This document shows positions 1 through 14,036 of a stretch of DNA of 64,000 nucleotides, in pieces (position 1 is the first letter of the stretch; every line of letters begins with the position of its first letter). This stretch comes from Chimonanthus salicifolius. Taxonomy: Eukaryota > Streptophyta > Magnoliopsida > Laurales > Calycanthaceae. Below the pieces are notes generated by a model. It saw only the letters and a program-made list of their open reading frames with translations, was not told the origin of the DNA and made no database searches. Both the position numbers and the translations under genes were made by a program. The stretch is taken from the NCBI GenBank assembly GCA_013350335.1, contig CM023532.1:37077708-37141707 (forward strand), read 5' to 3'.

Positions 1-3000
1 GACAGTGGGGGAGAGATCCAGTTTTAAATCCAGCTGCCAAATCATAAATAGTAAGAGGGAAGTGAACGGAAAAGAAGAAAGAGCGGTAACAAGTGCAGAA
101 TTGGAAATTTGTAAAAAAAAGAGCCTGTACCTTTAGAAAAAAACACCGGTGTAAATATCAAAACTCATCCTGCTGCGCTAACCAAACTAATAGATAAATG
201 TTTTCAAACCAGAGGCATGGGAATAGTTCACAAATGAAAACAAAATTATAATTTAGTATACATACCTCCTTTGAACTAGGATGTTCATCAAGCTGGAATT
301 CACTGGGACCTTGATTAACTTCATCAATCAAAATGGGTGAAGCTGTTGCATGAATAGATGCATATTCTGCACCTCCTTCAGTAGTCACTGTTTTTTCAGA
401 TGTAAGTGAGTCAGGAGCAGCGGGGATACCATGTTCAAGCCTCACAACAGTCTTATCCATAACTGGTTTGTCATCTCCACTACTATGATCTGGAATCTTC
501 TCATTACTCTTTTTTGGTTGGGTAGTTTCAGAAGTTAGAGAAGATCTGCTTCCATTCCGTTTCTGTTTTATTTCCTTAGGAGCAGACTTGCCATGACTCA
601 AATCCAAATTGCTTTTAGATGTTTTAATCTTTAGGTCTGGCAGTGTATAGGACTTGGTTCTGTCAAGGCTCATAACTTTAGAAATCTTCTTGCTTTCAGG
701 TTCATCAGATACTTTTGACTTTGTTAATAGATTGCTGCCTCCTGACTTATGCGAAGCAAGATCATAACCTTTTGGGTCGGATAGTCTTCTAATTCTGATT
801 GAGACTGCTTTGGGTTCATGGACGCCGGTCACTTTTTTCAGCTCAGGTAATGATGATACTGATTGGCTTAAACCATTTCCAGCAGAGTTTCCAGAACTTA
901 ATTTACTTGGTTTGGTAGTTTTCTGTGTGTTTTTGGCAACTGCAGAAATGACCTTAGAATGCAACCTTTCTAGAGGTGAAGAGGATCCGGGCTCTGAGTC
1001 ACTGAACTTTGATCCTTTATGCGAGATAGGGGAAAGTTTTGTTGGTAACTGGGATTTGGTCTGCTGTGTGGGCAATGGAGGTTGAGAAGGGTTAGAACCG
1101 CCTCTTGCAGCTATTCTCTTTTGCCGCTCTCTTTTTAAAGCTTCCAATCGTTTTTTCTCTTCCTCTTCCTGAAAGACAAATGGTATAAAAAAAAATAATT
1201 AAGCTAGCTAGAAACAAATTGAGCTAGCTAAAAACAAAACACGGATTAAAATAAGATGCCAGTTGTTAGCTTATGGAGGTAACAAAACCAGTACGATAAA
1301 CAGATTCATACCAGGTTTTGCATAAAACTTAATTTTAAATTAGTGTAGGACCCTGAGGACTGTTCATCAGTTACTATGGTGCTATGATGACTACAATTTC
1401 CAGTGAAGCACACGGTGTGCTACTAAGGGGATTTTATGTTTATCAAGGTTATTTCCATTTATTCACAGCTTTACTTCAAATAGCTTCAGATTATAGTCAG
1501 AAAAAAGGATTCTAAGCCGATTTTAGAGCAGCCACGGAGCTCTGGGCATTCAGCCATTCATAACATAGTCACTAATTTGAGAAAACTAAAGTGGCAGTAC
1601 CTTCTCTCTCTTTGTTTTTTGAAGGTCGGCTTTAAATGCCCTTAGCCTCTCAGCACGCATTTGTGCTTCTGCCAAAGGATTCAACTTTGATGCGAATTTC
1701 CCCTTCTTCATTGCTGCCTCAGTCTTTCTTTTCTCCAAAGCATCTTGTACTCTTGATATCTTTTCCTTTTCTGATTTTTTTGATCCTTCCTTTTTTACTG
1801 ATGAACCATCTTCCTGGTTTCCATTATCTGACACTGTAACATCTTCAGTGTGAACCTCCATCTCATAGTCTACAGCTGGATCATATCCAGTGGACTCCCA
1901 CGGTGTAGTGCGCTCTGGCATTAAGCTCAAGTCATCTGGTTCATAGCTTAATTGACTTCTAATCCTAGTGGAAGAATCTTCAGTTATCTCATGCATTGAT
2001 GGGAGCTCGGAGTCAATGTCAATAGAAACTTTGCTCTCTCTCCCAACTTGATCTTGTGAACTTGATCTGAAAGGAACTATAAACGATTCATCTGTTACAT
2101 TTAGAGATGAACTCTTATCCAAAGTATTAGCATGCTCCCATTCATTGCTAGCAAGAGGATCTGAGTGAGAATTCAAAACAGGATGGTTTCCTTGTCTAGA
2201 AAGCATAAAATCATCATGGGTCCCCCTCCTGTACATCTTTCCACTTTCTACCTCAGTCGATTGCACATCCAGTTGGTTGTCTCTCAGTTCTGCTCCACCA
2301 TGCAAATGTAGCCCTTCATTAGAGATTGCCAGTTCATCATTTGACCCCCTCTGTTGATACCTCTGAGGCTCTTTGCCACTAGCAGTATCAAATTCAGATA
2401 CCCACTGGTCTGCAACTTCACCCATATCACGTTGATTGAGGATAGGATCTGAACCAGATGTCGTTTGCTGTCTCTTTACGGAGGCCTCATTTTTAGCAGA
2501 AAATATTCCTCCATCAGCAGTACTTGTTCTTTGTTCTTCATCCTGCAATAGAAAGTTCTGGAATGCTTGCCAGTTCTCACTACCCGTCTCTTGTCCATAA
2601 ACCAAGTCACCCCCGTCATTTGAATTCCTATTATCAGTCGACTTGGTGATGCTTCCTTTTCTTTTTGAAGATCTCACAGGTTTCTTATGCTTCCTTTTTG
2701 GGGCATCAGGCTGCAATTGATCAGCATCATCATCACTTTCACATTCAGAAGCTGACTGTGATTCATTTTCTGATGCATTGTGTCTGTCTGAAGTTATATA
2801 ATTAATGTTTCGAATGACAACCATGCCTGATTTAGACTTGCCTGATCTACCACCTTTTCTCCGTGTCTCTTGACTTTGTAAAACTTCTTTTTCTGACATG
2901 CTGTGATCTGTACCATCCTGTGATCTTCCATTTGAAACACCCATTTCCGAAGTCTCTGACTCAGCATTGCTATCCTTACTGTCCATGGAATGCCTTTTCT

Positions 3001-6000
3001 GCCTCATCCTATGTGCACCAGTGAATCTGGAATCCTCTGCCGGAGGATATAATGGATGGAAAAAAGCACCACCTGCATGGTAATTCTGGTAGTATGGCAT
3101 GCCTTGCATGGGATAGGGCTGAAAAACTGGCACACCTGATGGAGAATGAATAGGACATTGGGAATACATAGGATGCTGAAAATACCCTTGAGAATATTCA
3201 TGAGGACCTAATGGCACCTGGGAATTGAACGGGGACCTTTTATCTAGCCATGAAAAAAAATGTCATGATCTTGGAATTCGCATGTTCAAACAAAATACAG
3301 TTTGTCAATAGCCAATAAAATCAAAGGAATCAACAAGGTTCCATGATGCTTTCAATAAGAAAAAACACTATTTAGCCAAAAAAATAGAATGAACAAAGTT
3401 TTTTTTTTCAGTAACATGATTTACCTGCATATACCTGTCAAGTTACTTTGACCAAATCTTGAGCCAAGTTAACATTGAATTGGTTTATCCAAGAAAGTTA
3501 TGAATACCCATGAGAAATTATCTCAAAGGAAAACTCTATAGACTCAAGTCATAACAGTTAAAATATACATTTAAAATCTGACATTTTCTAAAACAAGGAA
3601 AAATGAATATCAAACTTTTCCAAAGATTGCTTTTATGATGCTTGATTTTTTTCCATGTAAGCTGACTCAAACTTGCAAACATTGATATTGCAACAGTGAG
3701 TACCTTCCAACTGTGATACAGTCTCTCGTCTTTGTGTTGTGTAAGATTTTTCAATAGGAGTTAGCGTGTTCCAAATGTGGTACACGCTCTCATCCTTGTG
3801 TTATTTTTTCTTAAAAAGTTCAAACTAGAAGAGTTGAAAGTGCACCCCCAGCCCACCCCGAGTTTCGGTTTCCCTCTGCCGTTCTCAAAAAAGTTTCTAG
3901 TTTCAAAAGGAGTATTTCTTGGATACAGGTAAAAAGCATCCACATGTGTGTAATGGGAAGTAGGAGAATTTTCTACTTTCTTAAGAGGACTATTTTCATA
4001 GTTTTGATTAAGTAGCTACCTGAATTATGATCTGTTCAATGAAGAAATCAGCATGGTGATTTATTAAAAAGAAACCGAGCCATTTTCTCTATAACTTACC
4101 ACCATTATGATCTGAACTTGAGAGTTGAGAACTCATATTGGCACTGAATTCATTGCCCATTTTCTCATTGCCCTCTACACCCGACTCAACATGGATTTCA
4201 GGCCATGCTTCACTGAATTCCTTCTGCTTCCTTATCTCATTAGAGAAAATAATGCCTGATGCATTCAAAGAAGAGAAATCTGATCGGCTAGACATTGCTT
4301 CCATTGCTTCAATGTCAAGCCATTGCCCAGTTTCATGTTTCTGCTTCCATAATTCCATAAACCTCATGCATGCCTCCCTGTTGCAAGATGAAGTAGAAAC
4401 TTCACAGGGATAAAATTTTAAATAGAAAGGATAACTTGCTTAAATAACAATAACAACAACAAAGAGGCACACCGATAACAAAGGGGTTCTCTTACATCAA
4501 ACGTGAGGCCCCAAAAAATTCGGCAAATGATAATAAATGGGCCATATGATCCATGTCAAAACCTGCAGCTATAGCACGTGCAAAGGCCATGCCCTGTTCT
4601 TTCTGCAACACTGTTTTGCGTGTCTCGAGTACCCTTAAAAGCTGAGCTCTGAAGGATAAAATGTGCAGAAGACAACACTATAAGAAAACATTTTTATAAC
4701 CTCTATCTCATCCCTCACAATGTAAGCCAAAGATACTTCACCAGAGGTGTCATAAAATCTAATGCAAATGACTCAAAAAAAAAAAAAGGGATAAAGAGCA
4801 AATCCATAAACCCATACATTAAAATACTGAAACATGATGCTATGAAACATGTGTTCATGCATGCAGATGAAGTAGATACAAGCACATGCCATGTCTGCAA
4901 AGGAAGAATTCTCAATTTCGAGAACTTGCAAGGTCCAGAACCTACATCAGATGCATGTACTGGGAATGTCAAAACCAAACTAAGACACCATACATTTCTT
5001 TTTGAAACAGATTTTAATGAAAAATTGATGCCCGACACCACAAGAGTATGACATTTCCCCAAATTCTTAGTCATACATTTTTCAGTATTCGTTTGTCCAG
5101 CAGTTCAGTTTCCCACGCTTGCCAGTGTCATACAAATCATAAGTCCACCACTACTAGAAGTTCTTTATCCAAGTTACATGGAAGCATATTATGCATAATG
5201 CGAAAGACATCACTTGAGTAAATATATGTTTTATTTTCTTACATATAAACTTATATTTGCTTAATGATTTTAAAGGCTAAGATGAAAATGATTGGAAAAG
5301 TAGTATTCGCAAAGTCAGCCCAAGATGGATGGGGATAAGGCTTTCATGATAATCATAATGATTCACTCAATACCTTTTGTATGTTTGGATCATGAATCAC
5401 ATCTATGCCATCTTGAGTTCACATAACAACAACAAATTTTGTCTTTTTACATTTCTGTTCTTCTGAGAATTTGCATGGTAGAAGACTTCTTGATCAACCA
5501 TAGATAATGACAATGTGGGGAATACGAAAAAAAAAAAAGAACCCTTAGCAGTCCATATATGCAATTATGCTCAACCAAATCAACAAAAAGTTAGTAGTTG
5601 AGGTTCGCAAGTATATACTTTGAATTCTCCTCAAGTATTGTGGGTTCATTTGATTTAGATGGCTGTATTCCAGGCTGCCATAAAACCAGCAGAAAAATAA
5701 TTAGAACGGTTGCCAAACAAATCAAAAAATGAAGTAGCCATGTGCTACAAATATCAGTACCTTAAATAGAATGATAGCTTTCTCAGCATCAGCATCATAT
5801 GCAGACATGACGTCTGTATAAAAGTGAGAGTTCCATTAAGAAGATGTGATCAATCAATAGTACTTGAAAATATTCTTTACCTGATAATAGTAAAGCATAA
5901 AATAGAAAGAAAAAAGAATTCAGTTTTGATTAGAGAGTCCACGTTGAACCATAGAAAGTTCCTATGTGATTTCCTCCAAAAGATTTCACAGGGATGAGTT

Positions 6001-8544
6001 GACAAAAAAGGGGGTTGAAGAAATATGGTATATAAATTAAAGAAACGTCCTCATTAAATTAAAGTTGCTTATGGATAACTGATTCATAATTGAGAAATAA
6101 CTTTATTATTTATATTACCTTCAGTATTCTCTGCTGATTTCATCTGATGGTCTTCTACCTGCTAAAAACAGAAGAAATGATAGATGGTTCATTTTCCAAT
6201 ACAACCATGATCCAAAACTGATTGAGAGATTGTTACCTTTTTCTACAGGTGATTCAGGCTATTACTTACCGTGCTCAATCCTAGATTGCCATTACTTTGT
6301 ACAGAGATAGCTTCATCAATCTGTAACATCTCAGATTCAATAGTATTGACTCGTTCTAGGACCTCTGGTGTGCTAACAAATCGGACAAACCTATGAAACA
6401 AATAAATTAAAATTTTGTTATGAAAAGTCCTACATGATAATATGATATGTAAAGCATCTCCAACAAGCAAGATACAATTGAAGGATGAATGTAGATGGGT
6501 TCCCTATCAGAAAAGAATCACATGCCCAGGAACCACAGTAGTGCTGTGAAGCCCCACATCCAAATCAAGACAGAAAAATAGATTGCTCAAAATTCAAGTT
6601 GGGCACATGCCCAAGCACCAAAATGGTGCTTAGCTTAGTTTAGGAGATATGAATGTTTTTAAGTGCCCAACTGCATTCTCTCATATTTTACAAGCACTGA
6701 GCCAGATATACCCTGTCGTCATGAATTTGACTGGAAGAGATTTTAAACCACTAAGTACTAAATCAGATTCCAAATTCTAATAATCAGGCTTGATCAGCAA
6801 AATTAAAACAAGAATCCATCTGTGTTCGGAAATACTCAACAAACTTCAAACCTCTCCATTGTACCCATCGTAAACCATGCCGGATCACTTCCTGAATCTG
6901 GTTCAAGCGTTACAGAATAACCCCCCTTGGCAATCTGATCATGGGCTGCCTTCAAGTGGGTAACAAAAGGTTCCAACAGCCCAGATGCAATCTTCTCTGT
7001 CTTTCCATTTGCAATGATGACCAAATCACACCTGGCAGAATTGAATAGTAGATTACCATAAGCAAGGAGTCAACGATATGAGCAAATTCACAAAATTTTA
7101 CTTGATGAAATAAAATTGCAGCACCAAAAATACATGACATCAATATCAGAGAAACCTAAGAAGAAAAATAAAATTTAAGTTTCATTGTATTAAGTCCTAT
7201 GAGCTTCAGATAATGGAACCAATAAAAGGGACAGACTCAGAAGTGAACAAACATCAGCAAAGACAACTAAAACATGGTCTCAAACAGCAGAGGTTATAAA
7301 GCCAGTTCAATAGCTAGGAATTCTTAGGTTGAACTGGAATTCGGGGATGGAATTTATAAGATCTTCTGAATAATTTGATGCTTGGTGACACTTAATTGTT
7401 TTTCTGTGGGATTTTGTAAAAATATAAAGTCCCACAAATTTGAGGGATTTTATGATTTCTCATAAAAAGGTGTTTAGGAATTCCAAGACCTGAATAGGTA
7501 TGATTATGGAATTCTCCAGACAAATAAATCCAAGCTACCAACACATAAAAAGAAGTGCATAAATTCTCCATATTCCAGAATTTGCAGAATTTGCTGATTC
7601 CAGTATTTTAATAATTCAAAATTCTGCAGGAATTTTCTACCAAGTAGGCACAAAAAGAGCAGCAAATTTCATAACACAACTCACAAGAAGTAAAAATCAT
7701 GTCAAACCTAATAAAATATCACGAAGTCAACACAAAAGTTACTAATTCCCAAAAATGCAGAAGAACCTTAAAAAGATAATCATGCAATTACAAAAATTCA
7801 AGTTCAGATCAGAGATTCAGCCAAAGCCCTGTTAAGCCGTGATCTCATATTCAACCTACTCATTGGCCTAAGCAGCAACATTGCTGAGTGCAAAATTCAA
7901 CACAATGTCAGATCTACTCCAAACATCGTCAAAGCCATAATTCCATCAATCTGGGGTCAGAGATCTACTCCAACATAACAGTCTTTGTAACCATAGTAAG
8001 AAACTTGACAGTAATATAGATTTTCCTGGAAACACATCTTATGCAGTTTTGTTACTAGATACAGTTCCCAAGGAACTAATTACTACCTTCCGAGCAAAAG
8101 CAAAGGCCTGGACTGTCATAAAACCAAATTCTAGAAAAATCTAAAATGCATGATCTAAAAATACATGCATCCAAACTAGCACTATATCAAACAAACTGCA
8201 GACTCAAAAGTCTAGCAAAAGAACTCGTCTAAGAAAAGGATCAAACCAACACATTCTTCTCAATCCTTGTACATAAAAAAAGGTATTAGAATTTCAGTAA
8301 ATTCAACAAAATAGCAGATTCTGAACAAGAAAATACAGAAAGAAAAAAATGCAACAGATCACTTCTGAATTATAAAACCGTCTGCACCAAGAATCCAATC
8401 AAATGAAACTCCAAAAAACCACCGCAAAATCACACAATTTCCATTTTGAAGAATCTACAATCGAATTCAAAGATCTTATGATCACCTGGTCCGAGTAGGC
8501 GTGAGCTGAAAAACTGCAGAATCGATCCGCCTATCTGATTTCAT
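1..8544 (-). CDS. CIP7: COP1-interacting protein 7-like gene (3' end outside window)
   Basis: Multi-exon gene. Exons joined in phase: 8486-8544 (ATG at 8544), 6852-7031, 6270-6390, 6119-6158, 5761-5813, 5619-5674, 4496-4648, 4100-4377, 1601-3243, 266-1168, and probably 1-33 onward. The first ten give 1162 codons. The N-terminus (MKSDRRIDSAVFQLTPTRTR, then LVIIANGKTEKIASGLLEPF and FVRFVSTPEVLERV) is the conserved block of the CIP7/COP1-interacting-protein-like family. The middle has the EQGMAFARAIAAGFD and HLLSFAEFFGASRL signatures. The large exon at 1601-3243 encodes a Ser/Asp/Lys-rich, probably disordered region with basic clusters such as KRKHKKPVRSSKRK and a GMPYYQNY motif. Arabidopsis CIP7 is a nuclear COP1 target that promotes light-responsive genes; the same role here is inferred from family membership. 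The 3243 acceptor was chosen because it restores phase after the 4100 donor. The exon beginning at 33 is the least certain. Confidence 0.9.
7316..7545. repeat. GGAATTC-rich block in intron 1 of the CIP7-like gene
   Basis: The first intron (7032-8485) and the flanking intron sequence are AT-rich. This block carries about five copies of GGAATTC or GAATTCC in both orientations. It begins TAGCTAGGAATTC and ends with the inverted-like AAATCCAAGCTA. It looks like a small non-autonomous DNA transposon, but I found no convincing target duplication. Confidence 0.3.
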
Positions 8545-8865
8545 TGCTTGCGAAAAGATCCTATAAATGCTTCAAAATTCTCTCAAAAATCAAAACTTTA
8601 GGATTTCTAATTTTAATATCACACATACACACACAGAAAGAAAGAAGTGTAACGAAGACCTGATTTGGCCAAATTGAAGCAAATCAACGAAAAAGAAAAA
8701 CTTTTTAGATTAAATTAAATAAGAAGTGATTGATAAATGGAATCTATACTAAATTTCTTTGTCAGATGAATTCAAAAGAGACAAAGAAGAAGATATCTAA
8801 TTGAAACAGAGCTCTGAAAAAAATAACAAAGAGAGTGGAAGAGAAGATAATGAAACAGAGCCCTG

Positions 8866-8871
<6 letters not shown>

Positions 8872-8909
<38 letters not shown>
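8872..8909. repeat. (GA)n microsatellite in 5' leader/promoter of CIP7-like gene
   Basis: About 19 dinucleotide GA units. Read on the coding (minus) strand this is a CT tract about 330 bp upstream of the ATG, the usual place for pyrimidine-rich leader or promoter tracts in plants. Transcription start and TATA box could not be placed. Confidence 0.85.
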
Positions 8910-8910
<1 letters not shown>

Positions 8911-8949
8911 AACGGTGAAAATGGAGAAGAAGAAGAACGAATAGATATA

Positions 8950-9940
8950 TCAAATGACTTGAGAGTGGAAATTTCTGTTTATTGTTTCTTTTCAGTAAAT
9001 TAAAAAAAGAAAGATGAAAGGGTGAAAGGGTAATTTTCTTTATGATAATGGAATGTCATCGATTTTCCAAGTTGGAACAGCGAATGGAGCGACCGTCGCG
9101 TGGTAGAAGAAAATGGCATGTAATGGCAAATTTGGAAGCCCAGTTAATAGCATGGATATTTATGTAAATGGAAAAAGTTTATTTTTATTAATAATATAGT
9201 ACAAATTAGGGGTATTAATTTAAAATAGATGGAATAAATACTTTAATAATAATAAATTAGAGTGATGAATTATAAAATGACCAAATGTCCCACTCAGGGG
9301 TAAAAATTTCAGTTTTGAGTGATATTGGCCAATATCATTTTAAAATTTTCAAAATAATTAAATTATCTTAAATTTACTCTTATGGCAAAAGAATTAAAGG
9401 ATCTCTAAATAAATATATTTTGTGATCCACATATTTTATCGTATCATTTTTTATTGCTTCAATTCATTTCTTTAATGGTCTCTTCCCTTTCTTAGAAGTT
9501 AGAACTTAGAACCATCTATTTATAATTCTAACTATTTCTTTTGAATCTAGAATTTTTTATTACTTTTTATATATGTGTATTGACTATCTTAATTTTCATT
9601 TCAATTTAATATAAAACAACCTTTATGCTTTCTGTAACATATTTATTTTTATTCTATTTTTTCTATTGCAGCGTACACCCATTAAACATATACAACTTTT
9701 AACATCAGTTATTATCTCAATATTTTTATTCCTTGATAATAATATCTTTCAGTATTTTCAAAATAATGCTATAAACAATAATATAGAAGATTTCATGATA
9801 TAATCTTGATACTATCATGAAATTATCTTGATAACCACCTAAATCTATTACACATTTAATTTTTACATTTTAACTTTTTAATTATATTTAGTATATTTTT
9901 AATCATTTTATTTCTACAAATTTTTTCAAATAATTTATTC
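8950..9940. other. AT-rich intergenic DNA, nothing recognised
   Basis: Very AT-rich, no coding signal, no clear repeat. It contains the upstream flank of the CIP7-like gene. Confidence 0.6.
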
Positions 9941-10080
9941 TCCCACCTCAGGAAGCGGGAGATGTAATGTTCGAACCCACATGGCCTCACCCAGTGTGTT
10001 CTAAGGGTAGCAGGTATCACCCGTGGAGGTTTTACGCTGGGTTTCTCGCGATTTTCCATACGTAAATTTTAAAAAAAATG
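9941..10080 (+). mobile_element. tRNA-derived SINE, 5'-truncated
   Basis: Contains the pol III B-box-like TGTTCGAACCC after CCTCAGGAAGCGGGAG, then GGCCTCACCCAGTGTGT, and a 3' end TTTTCCATACGTAAATTTT followed by an A run. The copies at 16698, 40966 (minus), 60548 (minus) and 62135 share this layout. The A-box half is missing. Confidence 0.7.
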
Positions 10081-12766
10081 ATTTTAATTGGTAAAAGGAA
10101 CACCAATATTCTTTGTTATTAAAATTCTTAATATCTAAATCATTAACCATGCACCAAATAATTTCAAAACTTTGTTATAGGTTACTTTTGGGATTTTGCC
10201 AATTTAGATCATATACTTTTACTTTAATTAAGGTAATGTGCTATATTAAACATATTTATTTTAATAAAATATTTAGAAGTTAGCTCATAAAGATACTTAG
10301 AAATTATTGAGATATTGTATATCCTATAATAAGAATGTAAGGTCCCATATATCACTGTCATTATTATTATAGTTATTTATTTTATATATAATTTTTTTTT
10401 TTTACTTTGTTCAATTTGATCTGCATCTAACTCAAAGGATAATAATAACTCAAAAGAAAAAAATGTAAATATGGGAAAAATTATAAAATATTTAGGCATT
10501 TTTTGTGCTTGGATACAAAAGTCCTATGTGCCACCTAAACATGATTATTTTATCTTTTTAACTGAGACCCAACTATTTGGAATGTTCATTTAATACATGT
10601 TCACTATAGGATCAATTATGATAGGTAAAATTATTTATTCAATTATTTATTTTTAATTTTAAAAATTAAGTCGTAGTATAATTTAATGGTTTCCATTTTA
10701 AATAGTTACTAGTCTAATGATAATGTATCTATCTATTTATTTTTCATTATATGATAAAATTCACTATCTAACATAGTCTATCAATATTCTTTGCCTTTTG
10801 ACATTAGGCATTTGTTAGACTTGCGCTATAAGTATAAATAAAAAATTCAACCATCTCATTAACCCCTCTTAATTAATGAATTTTTTCATATTAAAATACT
10901 AAGAATCATTAAAATCATTTATTTTAAACTCTTCTAAACACCAACATATTAAAAAAATGGAGTAACATGTGCTCCCACTTTTAGTTTTTTACTCCATTCC
11001 CCTTACAATTTGGCATATTTAAGAGGAAGAAATCTAATAAAATTTATTAAGTGGAATTCCCTTAGTTTTGTTTACTCTCTTGTATTAATTGAAAAGTTTA
11101 CACATATCTTAAGAATTAATCAAGTGAAACACCTGAAAATTCAGGTGAAACACTGCAATACTTTGATCTTAAAAAAGTGAAATTCATAAAGGACATGGAT
11201 AAAATTTAGCTACAGTTTCAGTCATATTCAATCATTCTAACTTATCAAACAGATCATAAAAAATAACGACCAACAACACTAAAATTTTAAAGGTTAAGAT
11301 CATTTGGATAAAGTAATCAAATAAAATAAAAAAAATCAATTATATTTAAGTCATATGATTCCTTGTATATCTCATCCGACTCTATAACACTTTAATCACG
11401 TTTTAAAACCATTTAATATATCCCATTATCTTTAATTAATTTCGTCCATGTAAAGTTTGAAAAGTCGGAAATGCCCTGGCAATTGAATCTTGCTGCTTGG
11501 CTCCGCTTCTGATATTTTCTTTGGGGAGACGTTGAAGTGGGTCCCTCGGTAGTTAGGCACCACCAGTTTACCAAAATACCCCTCCTTTCTAAATAAGAGA
11601 CATGCATTTGTTATTTTATTCGGTAAACATTTACAAAATTAAATAACTAATTCATCACATTTATTGAGAGTAAACTAACACCCTTTTATTTTTATTTTTC
11701 ATAACTTATGCCAACTGGAGCTTTTACTGAGCACATAATATCATAGTTTTATATAAACAGATTAAAATGTCCCATAAAAAAAAACTTTTGATAAAAACAT
11801 CTTTCTTTATAATAAATAGACACAATATTTTATTATAGAATAAAAAGTCTCGTGATTTCAATTTCAATGACTCCTTCATATTTTCTTATCTTTTAAATTG
11901 ATATTTAAAAAAAAAATTAGCATTTTTATTATTTAACAAAATATCATATTTTTAATAAAAAGATGATATCTTAATTAAAAAAATCGACTCTCTTCAATTT
12001 TCCTAATTAAAAGAAGGATGTCCATCTTAGAATAGGCAAAATTTGTTAGGAGACACGAGATAAAGTGAAATTTTCATTTTACCTCTATTGATGTACCGAT
12101 ATGCAAAACATATATATGGAGAGTGACGTGTTATAGGTATACCGATAGGAGTAAAATATGAATTTAAAATTAAGATATTTTAAACCCCTATTTTTTTCAT
12201 TCTTCTTTTTTTTTTTCCCTATTTTATTATGCTCTAAATTCACCATTCGTCACATGAATGTTACCCATCTTCGGTTTTATTTGCCAACTCAAATGTTCAA
12301 TTATCATTTTTAAAACGAATCTCTAACCACTACTTTTATATTATAAGGGTATCATTTAACCATCCTAGTCTATTAAAATAGCAAATGGTCCATGATTCTT
12401 CGGCCCATCTTAATAAATTTTTAATTAAGAGGGTTGATTGGCTGTAAACAGGACAGATGATGGACAATATTAATTAAGGTATGGTACTGGTGTAAAGAAA
12501 AGGTGACACTATGAATAGTTATTAATATTACATTTAATGAAATTTATAAGATTAGATACAAAAAAGTATGAAAGAGTTAACAACATATAAGTGGGCCCCA
12601 TGAGGCTAAGCCCATAACTCTAATCATAAAGAAAACATCATACATCATTTTTAAATTATATAGAAATTTACATGAAAAACTCACATGTTTGCTGGTCTGC
12701 TGAGCAAAATACAAATAAAATCATATTGTCCTTTTAATTATCGGTCTCATATTCGTATATTGGTAT
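10081..12766. other. AT-rich intergenic DNA, nothing recognised
   Basis: Long A/T tracts and no open reading frame with coding character. No element ends could be delimited. Confidence 0.6.
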
Positions 12767-13168
12767 CATAGTTTTAAAAAGGGTAGCAATTCTCTCACGG
12801 GCATTTTGTGTAATCTAATATGGGTTTTACTATATTGTCCATTTTCCCCTTCGAATTGGCTCGCTGAAACCCTTTGAACCAGGGGTCCAAATATTGGCCA
12901 ATACGAATTGTATCGTCTGATATACCAATATCTCGGCTGTATCATATCGGCTGATATCACAATATCGGCTGATTTGATCGTTTTTTAAAAAAAAAATAGG
13001 AGAGAGAAAAATATCAACCGATACCGAATTTTAAATCCCTGTTGTTTGAACCACTTACACTAAAGGGTTCGGCGAATCGATTCGAAAGGCAAAATGGGGC
13101 AATATAGTAAAACCTATGTCGGGTTACACAAAATGCCTACCTTTAAAAATTGGCTCCTTTTGATGTCA
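12767..13168. mobile_element. Hairpin MITE split by a nested MITE
   Basis: Two long inverted arms. The left arm (about 12771-12871) contains GCATTTTGTGTAA-like sequence, GGGTTTTACTATATTG and CCCTTCGAATTGGCTCG. The right arm (about 13044-13150) is its reverse complement with moderate divergence (TTACACAAAATGCCTACC, CAATATAGTAAAACCTA). A possible 8-bp target duplication ATTGGTAT lies at 12759-12766 and 13169-13176. The loop is occupied by the element at 12880-13041. Confidence 0.7.
12880..13041. mobile_element. Word-built MITE (ATCGGCC family), hAT-like ends, nested
   Basis: Begins CAGGGGTCCAAATATTGG and ends AAATCCCTG, which reads CAGGGATTT on the other strand. The interior has repeated ATATCGGCTGATATC and related words plus an A run. 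Flanks are CTTTGAAC (12872-12879) and, two bases beyond the end, GTTTGAAC (13044-13051), a 7-of-8 match. It sits in the loop of the hairpin MITE, so it arrived later. Confidence 0.7.
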
Positions 13169-13890
13169 ATTGGTATATTGGCTTTTTTTTTTTTATCCTA
13201 ATTTTCTTCAATTTTTTGAAGTATCCATGATATCTAAAAAATGACTGATATTTATTAATTATATTTATTTGAATATATGATTTTATTAATTAATGTATAA
13301 ACATGGCATATATTATCTAAGATAAAAATTAATTAATATAATAATATATTTAAAATATAACTTAAACATACTCTATTTTTTAAAAGTCAATATTTCAATA
13401 TTAGAAAATGAAAAAACCAGAATTTCATGGAAAATTGGCCATATTGATTAGCACAAGTAAGACACTATTATTTATTGACTTAGCTTCCTAATTTCCATGC
13501 TTTTGTTGCAAAATGTTGGTTGATTGTTCACATCTTAGATCAGTTTACGTAAATAGGAAAACTTTTCTAGTGACTATTTCTTGATTTCTCTAATAACTGG
13601 TTGGATGGACCAACCACTCTTTGCTTGTAAAGATGGCGAAGCCTTCAAAGTCATAATTTAGGTTTTTATTTTTTATTTTTTAACTAGGGCTCTAAATGGG
13701 CTGGGTTTAACCCATGAAGCTTGATTAGATCTAACATGAGAGAAATTGAGTTTAGGCTCTAAACCTAATCCAATTCAAGGGATAATGAGTTAGGGTTTAG
13801 GTATAAGTTCATGACCTCATCATAGTTTAAAAATTCAAAAACAAAAGTGTTAATAGATACTCAGAGAAACAACAAAATTATAGTTTATTC

Positions 13891-14010
13891 CAGGGATGCA
13901 AATATCAGCCAATATGTATCATATCGGCCGATATTACAATATCGACCCTTTTTTTAAAAAAAAAAGAGGAGAGAGAATAATATCGATCGATACTGAATTT
14001 TGCACCCTTG
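13891..14010. mobile_element. Word-built MITE (ATCGGCC family), 120 bp
   Basis: Ends are CAGGGATGCAAAT and TTTTGCACCCTTG (inverted: CAAGGGTGCAAAA). An exact 8-bp target duplication GTTTATTC lies at 13883-13890 and 14011-14018. The interior has ATATCGGCCGATAT and ATATCGATCGATAC around a T/A homopolymer centre. The ends and 8-bp duplication fit hAT-superfamily MITEs. No coding capacity. Confidence 0.8.
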
Positions 14011-14036
14011 GTTTATTCTAACAAATGAAAGCCAAA

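Noticed and set aside
810..1085. Plus-strand open frame over the last CIP7 exons
   Set aside because: Antisense shadow of a real coding exon; no motif and no splice context.
3761..3943. Extra CIP7 exon candidate between 3243 and 4100
   Set aside because: Not needed: the 4100 donor and 3243 acceptor already join in phase and give plausible family sequence.
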